DNA of 64,000 nt from Mycobacterium shimoidei (GCA_002101905.1 LQPU01000049.1:1-64000); one strand, 5' to 3'. Positions 16,562 through 24,762 are shown, counted from the first letter of the stretch. The notes: generated by a model not told the origin, from the letters alone. Program-made: numbers and translations.

Positions 16562-17547
16562 GCCGCCTTCTCGGGCTCCATGACGACGACCATTTTTCCG
16601 CCGGCTTCGCCGGCTTCCATGATTCGGTGTGCTTCGTGAATTTCGTTGAAAGAAAAGACGTGTGAGGGTTTGGCATCGAGCTGCCCTTCGGCAACTTGGC
16701 GCGCGATCTGCGCCAACGGCACGTCCGACAGCGGGAAGCCGGGGGTGCCGAAGACGAAGCTGCCAAAGAACGACAGATACACACCGCTGGCCATCTGCAG
16801 CAACGGGTTGAAATCGACGATGGGAGCGAGTCCACCCAGCCATCCCGCCAGGCACGCGGTGCCGCCACGGCGCAACATGTCGAGCGAGTCGAGAATCGTG
16901 CTGTTGCCGACCAAATCAAGCACTGCGTCGAGTTGTTTGGCTTCGGCGATGTGCTGCGCCAGATCGCGCCGTTCCAACTCGACGCGGGCCGCGCCGAGCT
17001 CCGCGAGCAGCGGGAAACGTTCCCGGCTGCGAGTGGTGGCGATGACGTGCGCACCGGCGGCCGCCGCCATCTTCACGGCAGCCTGGCCGAAAGATGAAGT
17101 GGCCCCGCGGATCACCACTGTTTGCCCGGCAGTGAGGTTCAGGCTGCGGAAAAGACACGTCCAGGCGGTCGCATAGGTTTCCGGCAGTGCAGCCAGCTGC
17201 GCCCACGGCAGATCCGACTCGATGAGCGCGACATTGCCGGTGCGCACACGGGTGTACTCGGCGTAGCTGCCGTTGATGGTTCGCCCGAGCCCACCCATGA
17301 GTGCGGCCACCTTGGCTCCGACCGGAAACTCCCCGCCAGGACACGAGTCGACGATGCCCACGCACTCGATGCCACTGACTTCCGCGGCCTGGGCCCATTC
17401 CCCGCGGCGCATGTGCATCTCGGCGTGGTTGATCCCGAATCCCTTGATTTGTATGACAACTTCACCGTCTTTCGGCAACGGCTTGGGGATGTCGGTGTAG
17501 ACCAGGCTGTCCAGCCCGCCGAACCCTTCCAAGATGATCGCGCGCAT
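16558..17547 (-). CDS. MDR-superfamily zinc-type alcohol dehydrogenase / quinone oxidoreductase
   Basis: Medium-chain reductase of 329 residues from the ATG at 17547 (MRAIILEGFGG), which has GGCGGAG upstream. The N-terminal GroES-like fold shows FGINHAEMHMRRGEW and GIECVGIVDSC. The Rossmann part has RGATSSFGQAAVKMAAAAG near residue 145 in place of the usual glycine motif. Zinc ligands of true alcohol dehydrogenases are not evident, so an NADPH:quinone or enone reductase is more likely. No stop separates it from the preceding TMEM175-like frame, so an alternative ATG at 17637 or a read-through fusion is possible. It is inside the DUF427-to-DUF417 operon. Confidence 0.85.
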   Translation of the reverse strand: MRAIILEGFGGLDSLVYTDIPKPLPKDGEVVIQIKGFGINHAEMHMRRGEWAQAAEVSGIECVGIVDSCPGGEFPVGAKVAALMGGLGRTINGSYAEYTRVRTGNVALIESDLPWAQLAALPETYATAWTCLFRSLNLTAGQTVVIRGATSSFGQAAVKMAAAAGAHVIATTRSRERFPLLAELGAARVELERRDLAQHIAEAKQLDAVLDLVGNSTILDSLDMLRRGGTACLAGWLGGLAPIVDFNPLLQMASGVYLSFFGSFVFGTPGFPLSDVPLAQIARQVAEGQLDAKPSHVFSFNEIHEAHRIMEAGEAGGKMVVVMEPEKAA

Positions 17548-18259
17548 GGTCTCTCCGCCGGGCTTTTCCCGAACCACCGCCGGCGCCGTCGGCAGCTGGT
17601 CTGACCCCGACGACTGCTGGTTGCCGGCAATCTCCATCGGTTCCCCTCTCATCTGGTTTGCTTTCGGTAACGGAAAGTCCGGGCGCAAGTAGCCGACCAG
17701 ACACAGGCAGATCATGCCCATCGCTATCACTGGCCATCTCACCGCAACCACGGCCGCGGCCGCGAATACACCGATGGTGATGAACGACCGCATGTGCAGC
17801 ATTCGCCGGACCCGGGCGGGCACATCGTCATGGGTGGGCCGGTCGATGGCTTCCCAGCAAAGTGCGAGATAGGTGACGTCGACGAAGACGAACACCGTCG
17901 CGTAGAGGGCCGTGGGCGCCGCCGCCAACCTGCTGTCCGCGATCCATTCGGTGGTAAACGGAATCAGCGAGACGGAGAACAGGTGGCCAAAATTCGACCA
18001 CACCAGCCGGGGCGTCGCCACATCGGCATAGCTGAACAAATGATGGTGATTGACCCAGACGATCGCAATAAAGACGTAACTGACCACATAGCTCAAAACC
18101 GGTGGGCCACAACGGAATCAGGGCACTAAAGGTTGCGCTGCTCGGCGGCTTGAGTTTCAAGACCAGGATCGTGATGAGTACCGCGAACACGGCGTCGGAG
18201 AACAGTCTGAGCCGATCTGGGCCGATTCGTCGGTCAGCCACCGCCACCTCCGACTTCAT
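17548..18259 (-). pseudogene. TMEM175-family (DUF1211) potassium channel gene with a frameshift
   Basis: The N-terminal 50 or so residues from ATG 18259 contain the family signature RLFSDAVFAVLITILVL. At about 18099-18102 the similarity jumps to another frame: the first frame reads LWPTGFEL, while the adjacent frame continues the family pattern as VLSYVVSYVFIAIVWVNHHHLF. One extra G in the CCGG there explains it. The second frame carries the remaining helices (to about 17700) and then, without a stop, enters the downstream MDR gene. The start overlaps the HAD stop (ATGA). It is either a real inactivation or a sequencing error. A TTG at 18096 could also start a shortened channel-MDR fusion. 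Confidence 0.75.
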
Positions 18260-18960
18260 GCTCGCGCGGTGCCCAGACGCCGAGCCAGCACGCACAAGTC
18301 GGACGCGACAAGCGTCGGTTGCGGCAGGCCCTCGACCCGCAGCGGCGCGTTGCCGGGGCGGGTGATCAACGCCGAGCTGAACCCGGCGCCTTGTGCCCCC
18401 ATGATGTCCCAGACATGTACGGCGACCATCATGCAAGCCGACGTTGGCACGCCAAGCCGGTCGGCGACGTGGCGGTAGACCTGCGCAGCGGGTTTGTAGA
18501 CCCGACCGGCGTCGACGCTGAACTTTTGCTCGAAAAACTGGCCCAGACCCGCATGCTCCAATGCAGTCGGCCCGTCCGGATTCGGCGGCGAGTTGGTCAG
18601 GGTGACAAGGCGAAAACCGTTGTCGCGGAGCATGGCAAGGCCATCTGTGGCATCCGGGTAGGCCGGCAGCGTCAACATGCCGTCTCGTATTGCCCGCAGA
18701 TCCCGCGCAGTGACCGTCACGCCATGGATATCAGCGAGCATCTGCAGCAGCCCCTCGCCGAGCGTGAAGTAGTCGACGTACCGGCCGGACAGCGTCATCG
18801 TCATCGAGTACATGAACAGCTGGCTCATCCAGTCGCGCAGCACCCGCGCGTCACCGAAGACCCGCTGGAAAAGCGGTGCCATCGCGTCGAAGTCAAGCAA
18901 CGTCTCGTTGACATCGAACACCAGTACCGCCGGCGGGCCCGGCATTGACGGCGCGGTCAC
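18256..18960 (-). CDS. HAD-superfamily haloacid dehalogenase, type II
   Basis: Product of 234 residues. Motif I FDVNETLLD gives the nucleophilic Asp at about residue 16. Motif II is TLTNS near residue 120, the conserved Lys is in VYKPAAQVY near residue 155, and the last motif is VWDIMGAQGAGF near residue 185. These match the L-2-haloacid dehalogenase branch of the HAD family, which hydrolyses C-halogen bonds, although the natural substrate cannot be read off. The start overlaps the VOC gene stop and the end overlaps the TMEM175 start, both by 4 bp, so expression is coupled within the operon. Confidence 0.85.
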   Translation of the reverse strand: MTAPSMPGPPAVLVFDVNETLLDFDAMAPLFQRVFGDARVLRDWMSQLFMYSMTMTLSGRYVDYFTLGEGLLQMLADIHGVTVTARDLRAIRDGMLTLPAYPDATDGLAMLRDNGFRLVTLTNSPPNPDGPTALEHAGLGQFFEQKFSVDAGRVYKPAAQVYRHVADRLGVPTSACMMVAVHVWDIMGAQGAGFSSALITRPGNAPLRVEGLPQPTLVASDLCVLARRLGTARA

Positions 18961-19388
18961 GTCGGCGAGTGACCGCGCTCTTGCAGGACCCAGGTATTGC
19001 CGTCGGGATCGGCGAAGTCCGCGAAACTGGCATAGTCGGCGCGGACCGGGTCTATGCCCGGTCGAAATGCTCCGCGCCAGCCGCCGTCAGTGTCCTTATG
19101 CCGGATTTCGCTGACGGTGACTCCGCGATCTTCCAGTTCCTTTCGAGACGCCTCGATATCGGAGACCACGAGATAAAGGCCGCGAACCGAGCCCACCGGC
19201 GCGTCGGTTAGTCCGACGCCGAATTGGATCGATGTGCCTGAACCCGGTGGTGTCAGCTGGACGACCCGGAAATCTGCTGCCGGCGCGTAATCGACGTCGA
19301 GGGCGAAGCCGACGTGGTCGCGATAGAACCGCAGCGACCGATCGGGATCCGAGACCGGCAGCATCACGACCTCCAACTGTGCCTTCAT
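18957..19388 (-). CDS. VOC (glyoxalase/bleomycin-resistance/dioxygenase) family protein
   Basis: Product of 143 residues with the paired beta-alpha-beta-beta-beta modules of the VOC fold. It begins AQLEVVMLPVSDPDRSLRFYRDHVGF and ends FADFADPDGNTWVLQE, where the Glu is a likely metal ligand. Family members bind small electrophiles or do metal-dependent chemistry on them. It starts 11 bp after the DUF427 gene and overlaps the HAD gene by 4 bp. The exact reaction is unknown. Confidence 0.85.
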   Translation of the reverse strand: MKAQLEVVMLPVSDPDRSLRFYRDHVGFALDVDYAPAADFRVVQLTPPGSGTSIQFGVGLTDAPVGSVRGLYLVVSDIEASRKELEDRGVTVSEIRHKDTDGGWRGAFRPGIDPVRADYASFADFADPDGNTWVLQERGHSPT

Positions 19389-19399
19389 CGCGAAGCCGC

Positions 19400-20269
19400 T
19401 CAGACCGAGCTCTGCTGCAGTATTTCGTCGGGGTCGAGCCCGCGGTCGATGCCGTGGGAGACCACGGTCTGACCAGGCTCGAGGTGCAGCTGCGTGTCAT
19501 CGAGGTAGACATCGATCTTGTCGGGTTCAAACGACACCAGGTTGCGCACCGCGGCCACTTCCGGCCATGCGTTGACGTAGCACCATGCGGCGCGTTTGCG
19601 GTCGCCGATGTTGTAATAGCTGGCCAGGCCTTTGTAAGGGCAAAAAGTCTGCCCATCAACGGGATTCAGCGCCGCTTCGTCGATGTCAGCGCGGGGTAGG
19701 TACCAGCGCGGCGCGAAACCCGACTCGTACAAGGCAAGCGGTGCGCGGGTGTCGGCGACGACCCGATCGCGGTCTCGCACCACCAGATGGCGTGAGGTGT
19801 TCCGGATGTCGATGCGGTGGTAAAAGTCCGACGCGTGACCGACGATGCGGTCGTCTTCCTCGAAGAACGCGTCCATCGCTCGCCAGGCGAAAGCCACCCG
19901 CGCTTCGAGCAGACCGGCGTAATCGGGCAGGGTGGGGTAGTACCAGGCGGCGTGCTTGGCTTCGCGGTCTGCTGTCCGAACCGAAAACCAGTGCACCTCG
20001 CCGAGTTCGCGATGGTTGGTGGTCCGGTCTTCGGCAACCAACACATCGGCCCGGATATCGCCGCGTGGAAAGTAGGCCACCGGATAGCGCCCCGGCTCGT
20101 GCAGCAGCACCACGTCCTGGCTGTCGGCGATCCATTCGTCGGCGAACCGGACCCGCATCCGGCGGCGCAGCGGCTCGGCGAACAACAATCGCTCCGGCAT
20201 GGGCTGTGGTGTCAGGAAGTGCCCGACCGATCCGGTGTTCAGTGGTCCTTGTTGCCATGCCAGACCCAT
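19400..20269 (-). CDS. Tandem DUF427 protein, first gene of the detoxification-like operon
   Basis: Product of 289 residues with two DUF427 modules. The first is near residues 38-130 (VRFADEWIADSQDVVLLHE ... YFPRGDI). The second is near residues 165-265 (HLVVRDRDRVVADT ... WYLPRADI ... CPYKGLASYYNI). The YFPR/YLPR and CPYKG motifs are hallmarks of the family, whose function is unknown. A GAGGAAGGGAG Shine-Dalgarno precedes ATG 20269. A 16-bp palindrome (20373-20388) lies 104 bp upstream and overlaps the predicted -35 region, so this gene and the VOC-HAD-TMEM175-MDR-DUF417 genes behind it are probably repressed by the neighbouring TetR proteins. Confidence 0.85.
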   Translation of the reverse strand: MGLAWQQGPLNTGSVGHFLTPQPMPERLLFAEPLRRRMRVRFADEWIADSQDVVLLHEPGRYPVAYFPRGDIRADVLVAEDRTTNHRELGEVHWFSVRTADREAKHAAWYYPTLPDYAGLLEARVAFAWRAMDAFFEEDDRIVGHASDFYHRIDIRNTSRHLVVRDRDRVVADTRAPLALYESGFAPRWYLPRADIDEAALNPVDGQTFCPYKGLASYYNIGDRKRAAWCYVNAWPEVAAVRNLVSFEPDKIDVYLDDTQLHLEPGQTVVSHGIDRGLDPDEILQQSSV

Positions 20270-20372
20270 CGCTTGCTCCCTTCCTCAACGATGGTTATTG
20301 CTGCAAATCGAGCCCACCTACTGCGGAATCCGGGTGCAGCGGCTTTCAGCTGGACATTAGCTCCCAACAGAA

Positions 20373-20388
20373 TGGGATGTATAACCCA
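20373..20388. promoter_or_regulatory. TetR operator-like palindrome 1 (DUF427 operon)
   Basis: TGGGATGTATAACCCA, a 16-bp inverted repeat. On the minus strand it is followed after 13 bp by TAATGT (20359-20354), a good -10 for the DUF427 gene, so the palindrome covers the -35. The same pattern recurs at 21921 and 22889. Binding by the adjacent TetR proteins is inferred. Confidence 0.65.
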
Positions 20389-20433
20389 GTATTATTGCGA
20401 CTCCGGGCGAGGTTGTCCAGGGGTGCGCGGGAC

Positions 20434-21090
20434 TCAGGATTTGCGTTTGCGCGCCGACGGGGCCCGGCGCCGTCGGGGTGCGGTAGCGAACGAGCGTACA
20501 TAGTCGACGGCACCGTAAACCGCTGCCTGCAACGGCTCTGGACTGCCGGTGGCGTGGGTGAGCATTGCGCCGCCTTGATGTGCGGTCACCAGCGCGATTG
20601 CCAGGTGTCGTGGGTCGGCGTCGGGGCGCAGGTCACCGCGGCGGCGCATCGCGGTCAGGCCCGCTCGAAACAGCTCGATCCATTGTTCGTAGCCGGTGGC
20701 GAGATCCTGGTGAATTTGTTCGTCGGCCTCGATCAGCTCACCGGCCAGCGAGCCGTAAACGCATCCCCCTCGGCGGTAAACGTCGTCCACCTGGGCCGCG
20801 CAGGCATCGGCCCAGGCCCGCAGCGCCTCGATAGTGTCGAGCGGAGCCACCGGCGGTGCGCTGTGAAAAGCCACCACATCGTTTCGGCGAGCGGCGATGA
20901 CCTGACGCGTCAGGTCGTGCTTGTTTTGGAAATAATGCGCGATCTGGGAGCCGCTGACGGCGGCCGCACCGCGCACCTGATCGATACTGGTGCCGGCGAC
21001 CCCGTGCTCGAACATCAGCTTGGCCGCGACGTCGACGATGCGCGCTCGAGTTGCCCTTCCCTTGTGGGTCAACCGCACGTCGTCGGACAC
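20434..21090 (-). CDS. TetR-family repressor, paralogue 1
   Basis: Product of 218 residues. The N-terminal helix-turn-helix domain covers about residues 8-60 (GRATRARIVDVAAKLMFEHG ... VRGAAAVSGSQIAHYFQNK). The recognition helix SGSQIAHYF is the same as in the neighbouring TetR apart from I/L. A ligand-binding helical domain follows with the shared AHQGGAMLT stretch near residue 175. The C-terminal tail is very basic (RRRRAPSARKRKS). It is downstream of the second TetR by 37 bp in the same direction, so both probably form one autoregulated operon. Confidence 0.85.
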   Translation of the reverse strand: MSDDVRLTHKGRATRARIVDVAAKLMFEHGVAGTSIDQVRGAAAVSGSQIAHYFQNKHDLTRQVIAARRNDVVAFHSAPPVAPLDTIEALRAWADACAAQVDDVYRRGGCVYGSLAGELIEADEQIHQDLATGYEQWIELFRAGLTAMRRRGDLRPDADPRHLAIALVTAHQGGAMLTHATGSPEPLQAAVYGAVDYVRSFATAPRRRRAPSARKRKS

Positions 21091-21127
21091 GATGGCGCCG
21101 CCTTTGGCACTAACCTCAGCCGGTGGA

Positions 21128-21889
21128 TTACTGCTCGCCGGGATCTCGACTGTACCGCCGGTGGCCTCGATACCGGGTCACAACGCGCGATGGCGCGGCG
21201 GCTGAGCGCTTTTCGCGCCGCTGGCGTACCCGGCGGGGTGGCCGGGCAACCCGTTCCGCGGGATCGGTGGCGAACATACGCAGATAGTTCACCGCGAACC
21301 GTGTGGCGTGGGCGTGTGGCCAATCCTCACAATAGGTGAAGGTCAGGCTCCCCCCGCCTTGGTGGGCAGCGACGATCACCAGCGCCAACTGTCGCGGGTC
21401 AGCCGCTGAGACCAATACTCCGCGATTCTTCATCTGCTTGATCGCCTGCTCGAGCAGCTCCACCCACCGCCAATAGCTCGCTCCCAGCATTTGCCGTGTC
21501 GCGTCGTCGGACTTCGCGAGTTGCCCGGCCAGCGCGTGGTAGGTCGGCGTGCCGGAGTAGCCGATGCGACGCAGATAGCGCATATTCAGATCGATCCAGC
21601 GTTCGAAGTCCTCAAACGATTCCAGTCCGTGCAGCTTCGGCTGCCGGTGGAAATCGAGCACCACATTGATCTGGCGGGCGATGACGGCACGCACCAACGC
21701 TTGCTTGTCGACGAAATAGTGAGCCAGCTGCGAACCACTGACGGATGCGGCTTTGCGCACGTTGTCCATGGTGAGTGTCGAGAGCCCAGTGTCGACGATC
21801 AGCTCCGCCGCCTTCTGCACGATGCGATCACGGGTGGCTCGCCCCTTGGCGGTCAACGGTTCCCGGTCGGACAAGTCGGCGCTGGGCAC
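21128..21889 (-). CDS. TetR-family repressor, paralogue 2 (first gene of TetR pair)
   Basis: Product of 253 residues from GTG 21889. The HTH domain occupies about residues 12-65 (GRATRDRIVQKAAELIVDTG ... VRKAASVSGSQLAHYFVDK). The ligand domain contains VAAHQGGGSLTF near residue 182, and a long basic tail (RRVRQRREKRS) follows. A TAGCCT -10 box (21901-21896) ends 6 nt before the GTG and there is no Shine-Dalgarno, so the transcript is probably leaderless. The operator-like palindrome at 21921-21936 overlaps its -35 position, which suggests autorepression. The gene pair arose by duplication, judged by matching helices and domain order. Confidence 0.85.
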   Translation of the reverse strand: MPSADLSDREPLTAKGRATRDRIVQKAAELIVDTGLSTLTMDNVRKAASVSGSQLAHYFVDKQALVRAVIARQINVVLDFHRQPKLHGLESFEDFERWIDLNMRYLRRIGYSGTPTYHALAGQLAKSDDATRQMLGASYWRWVELLEQAIKQMKNRGVLVSAADPRQLALVIVAAHQGGGSLTFTYCEDWPHAHATRFAVNYLRMFATDPAERVARPPRRVRQRREKRSAAAPSRVVTRYRGHRRYSRDPGEQ

Positions 21890-21895
21890 GTGCTC

Positions 21896-21936
21896 AGGCT
21901 ATCTGCTCGGGCATCGACTATGGGATATGTAACCCA
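21896..21936 (-). promoter_or_regulatory. TetR-pair promoter with operator-like palindrome 2
   Basis: The palindrome TGGGATATGTAACCCA occupies 21921-21936. On the minus strand the -10 box TAGCCT lies at 21901-21896 and the GTG start at 21889. With a 17-bp spacer the -35 hexamer would be at 21924-21919, inside the palindrome, a standard place for a repressor. Confidence 0.65.
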
Positions 21937-21956
21937 TTTGTGTCTAGCGGCGCTCG

Positions 21957-22829
21957 TCACGCCGCGGGTAGGTGTTTGGCGAGGAAGGCCCGGATCAGCT
22001 CGGTGACTTCTACCAGCGCCGACTCCAAGAGGAAATGACCGCCGTCGAGAAGATGGATTTCGGCATCGGGCAGGTCCTGGGCAAATGCTTGGGCGCCGGC
22101 CGGACCGAAAATCTTGTCGCCGCGACCCCAGACCGCCAGCAGCGGAACCTTGCTGGAGCGGAAGTACTCGTGCAGTCGGGGATACAGTGGTGAATTGGTG
22201 GCGTAGTCGAGGAACAACTTGAGTTGCACTGCGTCGTTCCCCGGCCGGGATATCAGCGCATAGTCGTGATACCAGGATTCCGGGTCGACCAGTGTCTCGT
22301 CGGGCACACCGGTGAGGTATTGCCAGCGGGTGGCGTCGAGGGTGAGAGACTGCCGCAGCGGCGCCTCCGTTTCGGGAGTCTGCGCAGAGTGATAGTCCCA
22401 CACCGTTTTCCAGAAGCTTTCCACGAAGCCGGCGTCGTAGCCGTTGCCGTTTTGGCTGATGATTGCCGTTATCGCCGCCGGGTCGGCGAGGGCCAGCCGC
22501 CAGCCGATCGGGGCGCCGTAGTCCTGGACGTACAGCGCGTACCGATCGATGCCCAGCGTGCCGAGTAAGCCTGTGGTCAACTCGGTCAGGGCGTCGAAGG
22601 TGTAGTCGAAGTCCTCGACTCCCGGCGCATCGGACAGTCCGAAGCCCAGATGATCGGGGGCGATCACGTGGTAGCGGTCGGCCAGTGCCGGGATCAGGTG
22701 GCGGAACATATACGAGCTCGTCGGGAAGCCGTGCAACAGGACCAGCGCCGGTGCATCGCGCTGGCCCGCTTCCCGGAAGAAAAGCCGATGGTTATCGACG
22801 GTGGTGTAGCGGTGATGAACGGCCGGCAT
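21957..22829 (-). CDS. Alpha/beta hydrolase, epoxide hydrolase / haloalkane dehalogenase-like
   Basis: Product of 290 residues from ATG 22829, chosen because GGAGGA lies 6 nt upstream. HGFPTSS near residue 33 is the HGxP oxyanion motif. The nucleophile elbow VQDYGAPIG (about residues 101-109) has Asp rather than Ser, as in epoxide hydrolases and haloalkane dehalogenases. GGHF near residue 269 supplies the His. Tyr replaces the Trp that usually follows the nucleophile in haloalkane dehalogenases, which favours an epoxide or related ester substrate. It is divergent from the MOSC-reductase gene with a shared palindromic operator between them, and is flanked downstream by the TetR pair. Confidence 0.85.
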   Translation of the reverse strand: MPAVHHRYTTVDNHRLFFREAGQRDAPALVLLHGFPTSSYMFRHLIPALADRYHVIAPDHLGFGLSDAPGVEDFDYTFDALTELTTGLLGTLGIDRYALYVQDYGAPIGWRLALADPAAITAIISQNGNGYDAGFVESFWKTVWDYHSAQTPETEAPLRQSLTLDATRWQYLTGVPDETLVDPESWYHDYALISRPGNDAVQLKLFLDYATNSPLYPRLHEYFRSSKVPLLAVWGRGDKIFGPAGAQAFAQDLPDAEIHLLDGGHFLLESALVEVTELIRAFLAKHLPAA

Positions 22830-22888
22830 GGGCGGTCCTCCAGAGCCGAGGCATGATTCGACTAGAGCGCTCGCGCGCCCGTTCTTTT

Positions 22889-22904
22889 TGGGATGTGCAT
22901 CCCA
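22889..22904. promoter_or_regulatory. TetR operator-like palindrome 3 (hydrolase / MOSC-reductase divergon)
   Basis: TGGGATGTGCATCCCA has perfect 7-bp arms around TG. It lies 59 bp upstream of the hydrolase ATG and 115 bp upstream of the MOSC-reductase ATG, so it could control both directions. A single extra half-site CATCCCA (22988-22994) sits just before the MOSC gene's Shine-Dalgarno. Confidence 0.65.
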
Positions 22905-23019
22905 GTATGCACCATCGGTGCCAATCCGCAACAGCGGGGATTGCCGGCGTTGACGTGCGGCGCCAGGCGTGCATATTCTGGGCCGGCCATCCCATTTGCT
23001 GACGTTGGGAGGCGGCCCG

Positions 23020-24753
23020 ATGACGGCTCTGCAGCCGATGGCCCGGCTCGTGTCCGTCAATGTCGGTCTGCCTCAAGACGTGCAGTGGCGGGGTAAAACG
23101 GTCCACACCGGAATCTGGAAAGCACCCGTAGTTGGACCGGTCATGGTGCGCCGGCTCAACATCGACGGCGACGGCCAAGGTGACCTTGCCGGACATGGCG
23201 GCGAACAACGCGCGGTGCTGGTCTACCAGACCGAGTCCTACGATTATTGGAAGGCTCAACTGGGCCGGGACGACCTGCAACCGGCGCACTTCGGGGAAAA
23301 CTTCACCGTCAGCGGGCTCAGTGATAGCGATGTCTGCATCGGCGACCGCTACCGCATCGGCGAGGCCGAATTCGAGGTCACCCAGCCACGTGTCACTTGC
23401 TTTCGGGTTGGAATGCGGCTCGGCGAACCGGAAATGCCCAATCTGCTCGTCGCGCATCATCGGCCCGGCTTCTACTTCCGGGTGATCACCGAAGGCCGCG
23501 TGCAGGCCGGTGACGCGATCGTGCTGACCCGACGCGGCCCGCACGAGCTCAGCGTCGCCGACGTCGACGCTCTGCTGTACCTGCCCGACCGTGACATGGC
23601 CCTACTCCGCCGGGCCGTCGACGTGCCCGCGCTCAGCCCTGGCTGGCAACAGTCGTTTTCCGACCTGCTCACCGCACAGCCGGCCACGACGACCACAGCC
23701 GAACCCGGATGGACCGGCTTTCGGCCGTTGCGGGTCACTGCGACGCACCACGAGACCGCGTCTGTCTTGTCGATTCGGCTCGAACCCGACGACCACGCCG
23801 CGCTGCCCACACCACTTCCCGGGCAGTACCTGACTATCCGGATCCCTACCGCCAGTGATCCGAAACCGGCGCGCAGCTACTCACTTTCGGGCGATCCCAG
23901 TGCCCGGTTTTACCGGATCAGCGTCAAACGCGAAGGCCACGGTCAGGTGAGCCGTTGGTTGCACAACCATGTCAGGGTCGGATCGGTTCTCGAGGCGGCC
24001 GCGCCGCGCGGCGAATTCTGCCTCACGCAAGACAACACGCCCGTCGTATTGATTTCGGCAGGCATCGGGGCTACGCCGGTGCTGGCCATGCTGCACGCGC
24101 TGGCCGCTGCCCGAAGTCCCCGTTCTGTCTGGTGGTTGCACACGACGCGCAATAGGCAAACGCACGCCTTCGCCGCGGAGGTGAGCTCGCTGATGCACGC
24201 TCTGCCCGACGCGCGGCAACATATCTTCTACACCGCAGGTCAACAGGCGGGCGGTGACGTCAGCCTCGGCCGACTCGACCAGCAGTCGATCGCGGCGCAG
24301 AACCTGCCGACCGACGCCGCTATTTACCTTTGCGGCCCAATTCCTTTCATGGATGCCATGCGCGATGCTCTCGTCGCCTGCGGATTCAGCTCCGGCCAGA
24401 TCCACACCGAGCTGTTCAGTGCCTTACCTGCCATCAACCCCGGTGTGGTCGACGCGGTGGCCAGACGTCCGCATCCGCCCGCGGGCGCACCGGGGACCGG
24501 GCCGGCGATCACTTTTGCGCGGAGCGGACTGACCGTCAACTGGTCACCGGATTACGGCAGCATTCTCGAGTTGGCCGAATCTTGCGATGTGCCAACGCGG
24601 TTCTCGTGCCGAAGCGGGGTTTGCCACACATGTGTCACCGGAATCGTCGATGGCACGGCCACGTATTTGCAGCCGCCGCTGGAAAAGCCCGCGGAGGGGT
24701 CGGTCCTGATCTGTTGTGCTGCTCCGCTCGGCGATCTGGTCCTGGACCTGTGA
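23020..24753 (+). CDS. MOSC domain - FAD/NAD(P) reductase - [2Fe-2S] ferredoxin fusion
   Basis: Product of 577 residues from ATG 23020, which has GGGAGG upstream. Residues about 5-215 are a YiiM-type MOSC domain (GDGQGDLAGHGGEQRAVL; HFGENFTVSGL; the conserved Cys in QPRVTCFRVG). Residues about 235-470 are a ferredoxin-reductase module with the FAD motif RSYSLSG and nucleotide motif ISAGIGATPVLAML and YLCGPIPFM. The end is a plant-type ferredoxin domain with cluster cysteines in CRSGVCHTCVTG plus a later Cys (ICCAAPLG). MOSC proteins of this group reduce N-hydroxylated compounds using molybdenum cofactor, and here the whole electron chain is in one chain. It is convergent with kgd, 9 bp away. 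Confidence 0.88.
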   Translation: MTALQPMARLVSVNVGLPQDVQWRGKTVHTGIWKAPVVGPVMVRRLNIDGDGQGDLAGHGGEQRAVLVYQTESYDYWKAQLGRDDLQPAHFGENFTVSGLSDSDVCIGDRYRIGEAEFEVTQPRVTCFRVGMRLGEPEMPNLLVAHHRPGFYFRVITEGRVQAGDAIVLTRRGPHELSVADVDALLYLPDRDMALLRRAVDVPALSPGWQQSFSDLLTAQPATTTTAEPGWTGFRPLRVTATHHETASVLSIRLEPDDHAALPTPLPGQYLTIRIPTASDPKPARSYSLSGDPSARFYRISVKREGHGQVSRWLHNHVRVGSVLEAAAPRGEFCLTQDNTPVVLISAGIGATPVLAMLHALAAARSPRSVWWLHTTRNRQTHAFAAEVSSLMHALPDARQHIFYTAGQQAGGDVSLGRLDQQSIAAQNLPTDAAIYLCGPIPFMDAMRDALVACGFSSGQIHTELFSALPAINPGVVDAVARRPHPPAGAPGTGPAITFARSGLTVNWSPDYGSILELAESCDVPTRFSCRSGVCHTCVTGIVDGTATYLQPPLEKPAEGSVLICCAAPLGDLVLDL

Positions 24754-24762
24754 ACGGGCGGC

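Noticed and set aside
21957..22829. Calling the hydrolase a true haloalkane dehalogenase
   Set aside because: The Asp nucleophile fits, but the residue after it is Tyr rather than the halide-binding Trp, so only the broader family is claimed.
16058..24753. Mobile element or prophage carrying the TetR block
   Set aside because: No transposase, integrase, tRNA attachment site or flanking direct repeat could be found, and gene style matches the neighbours.
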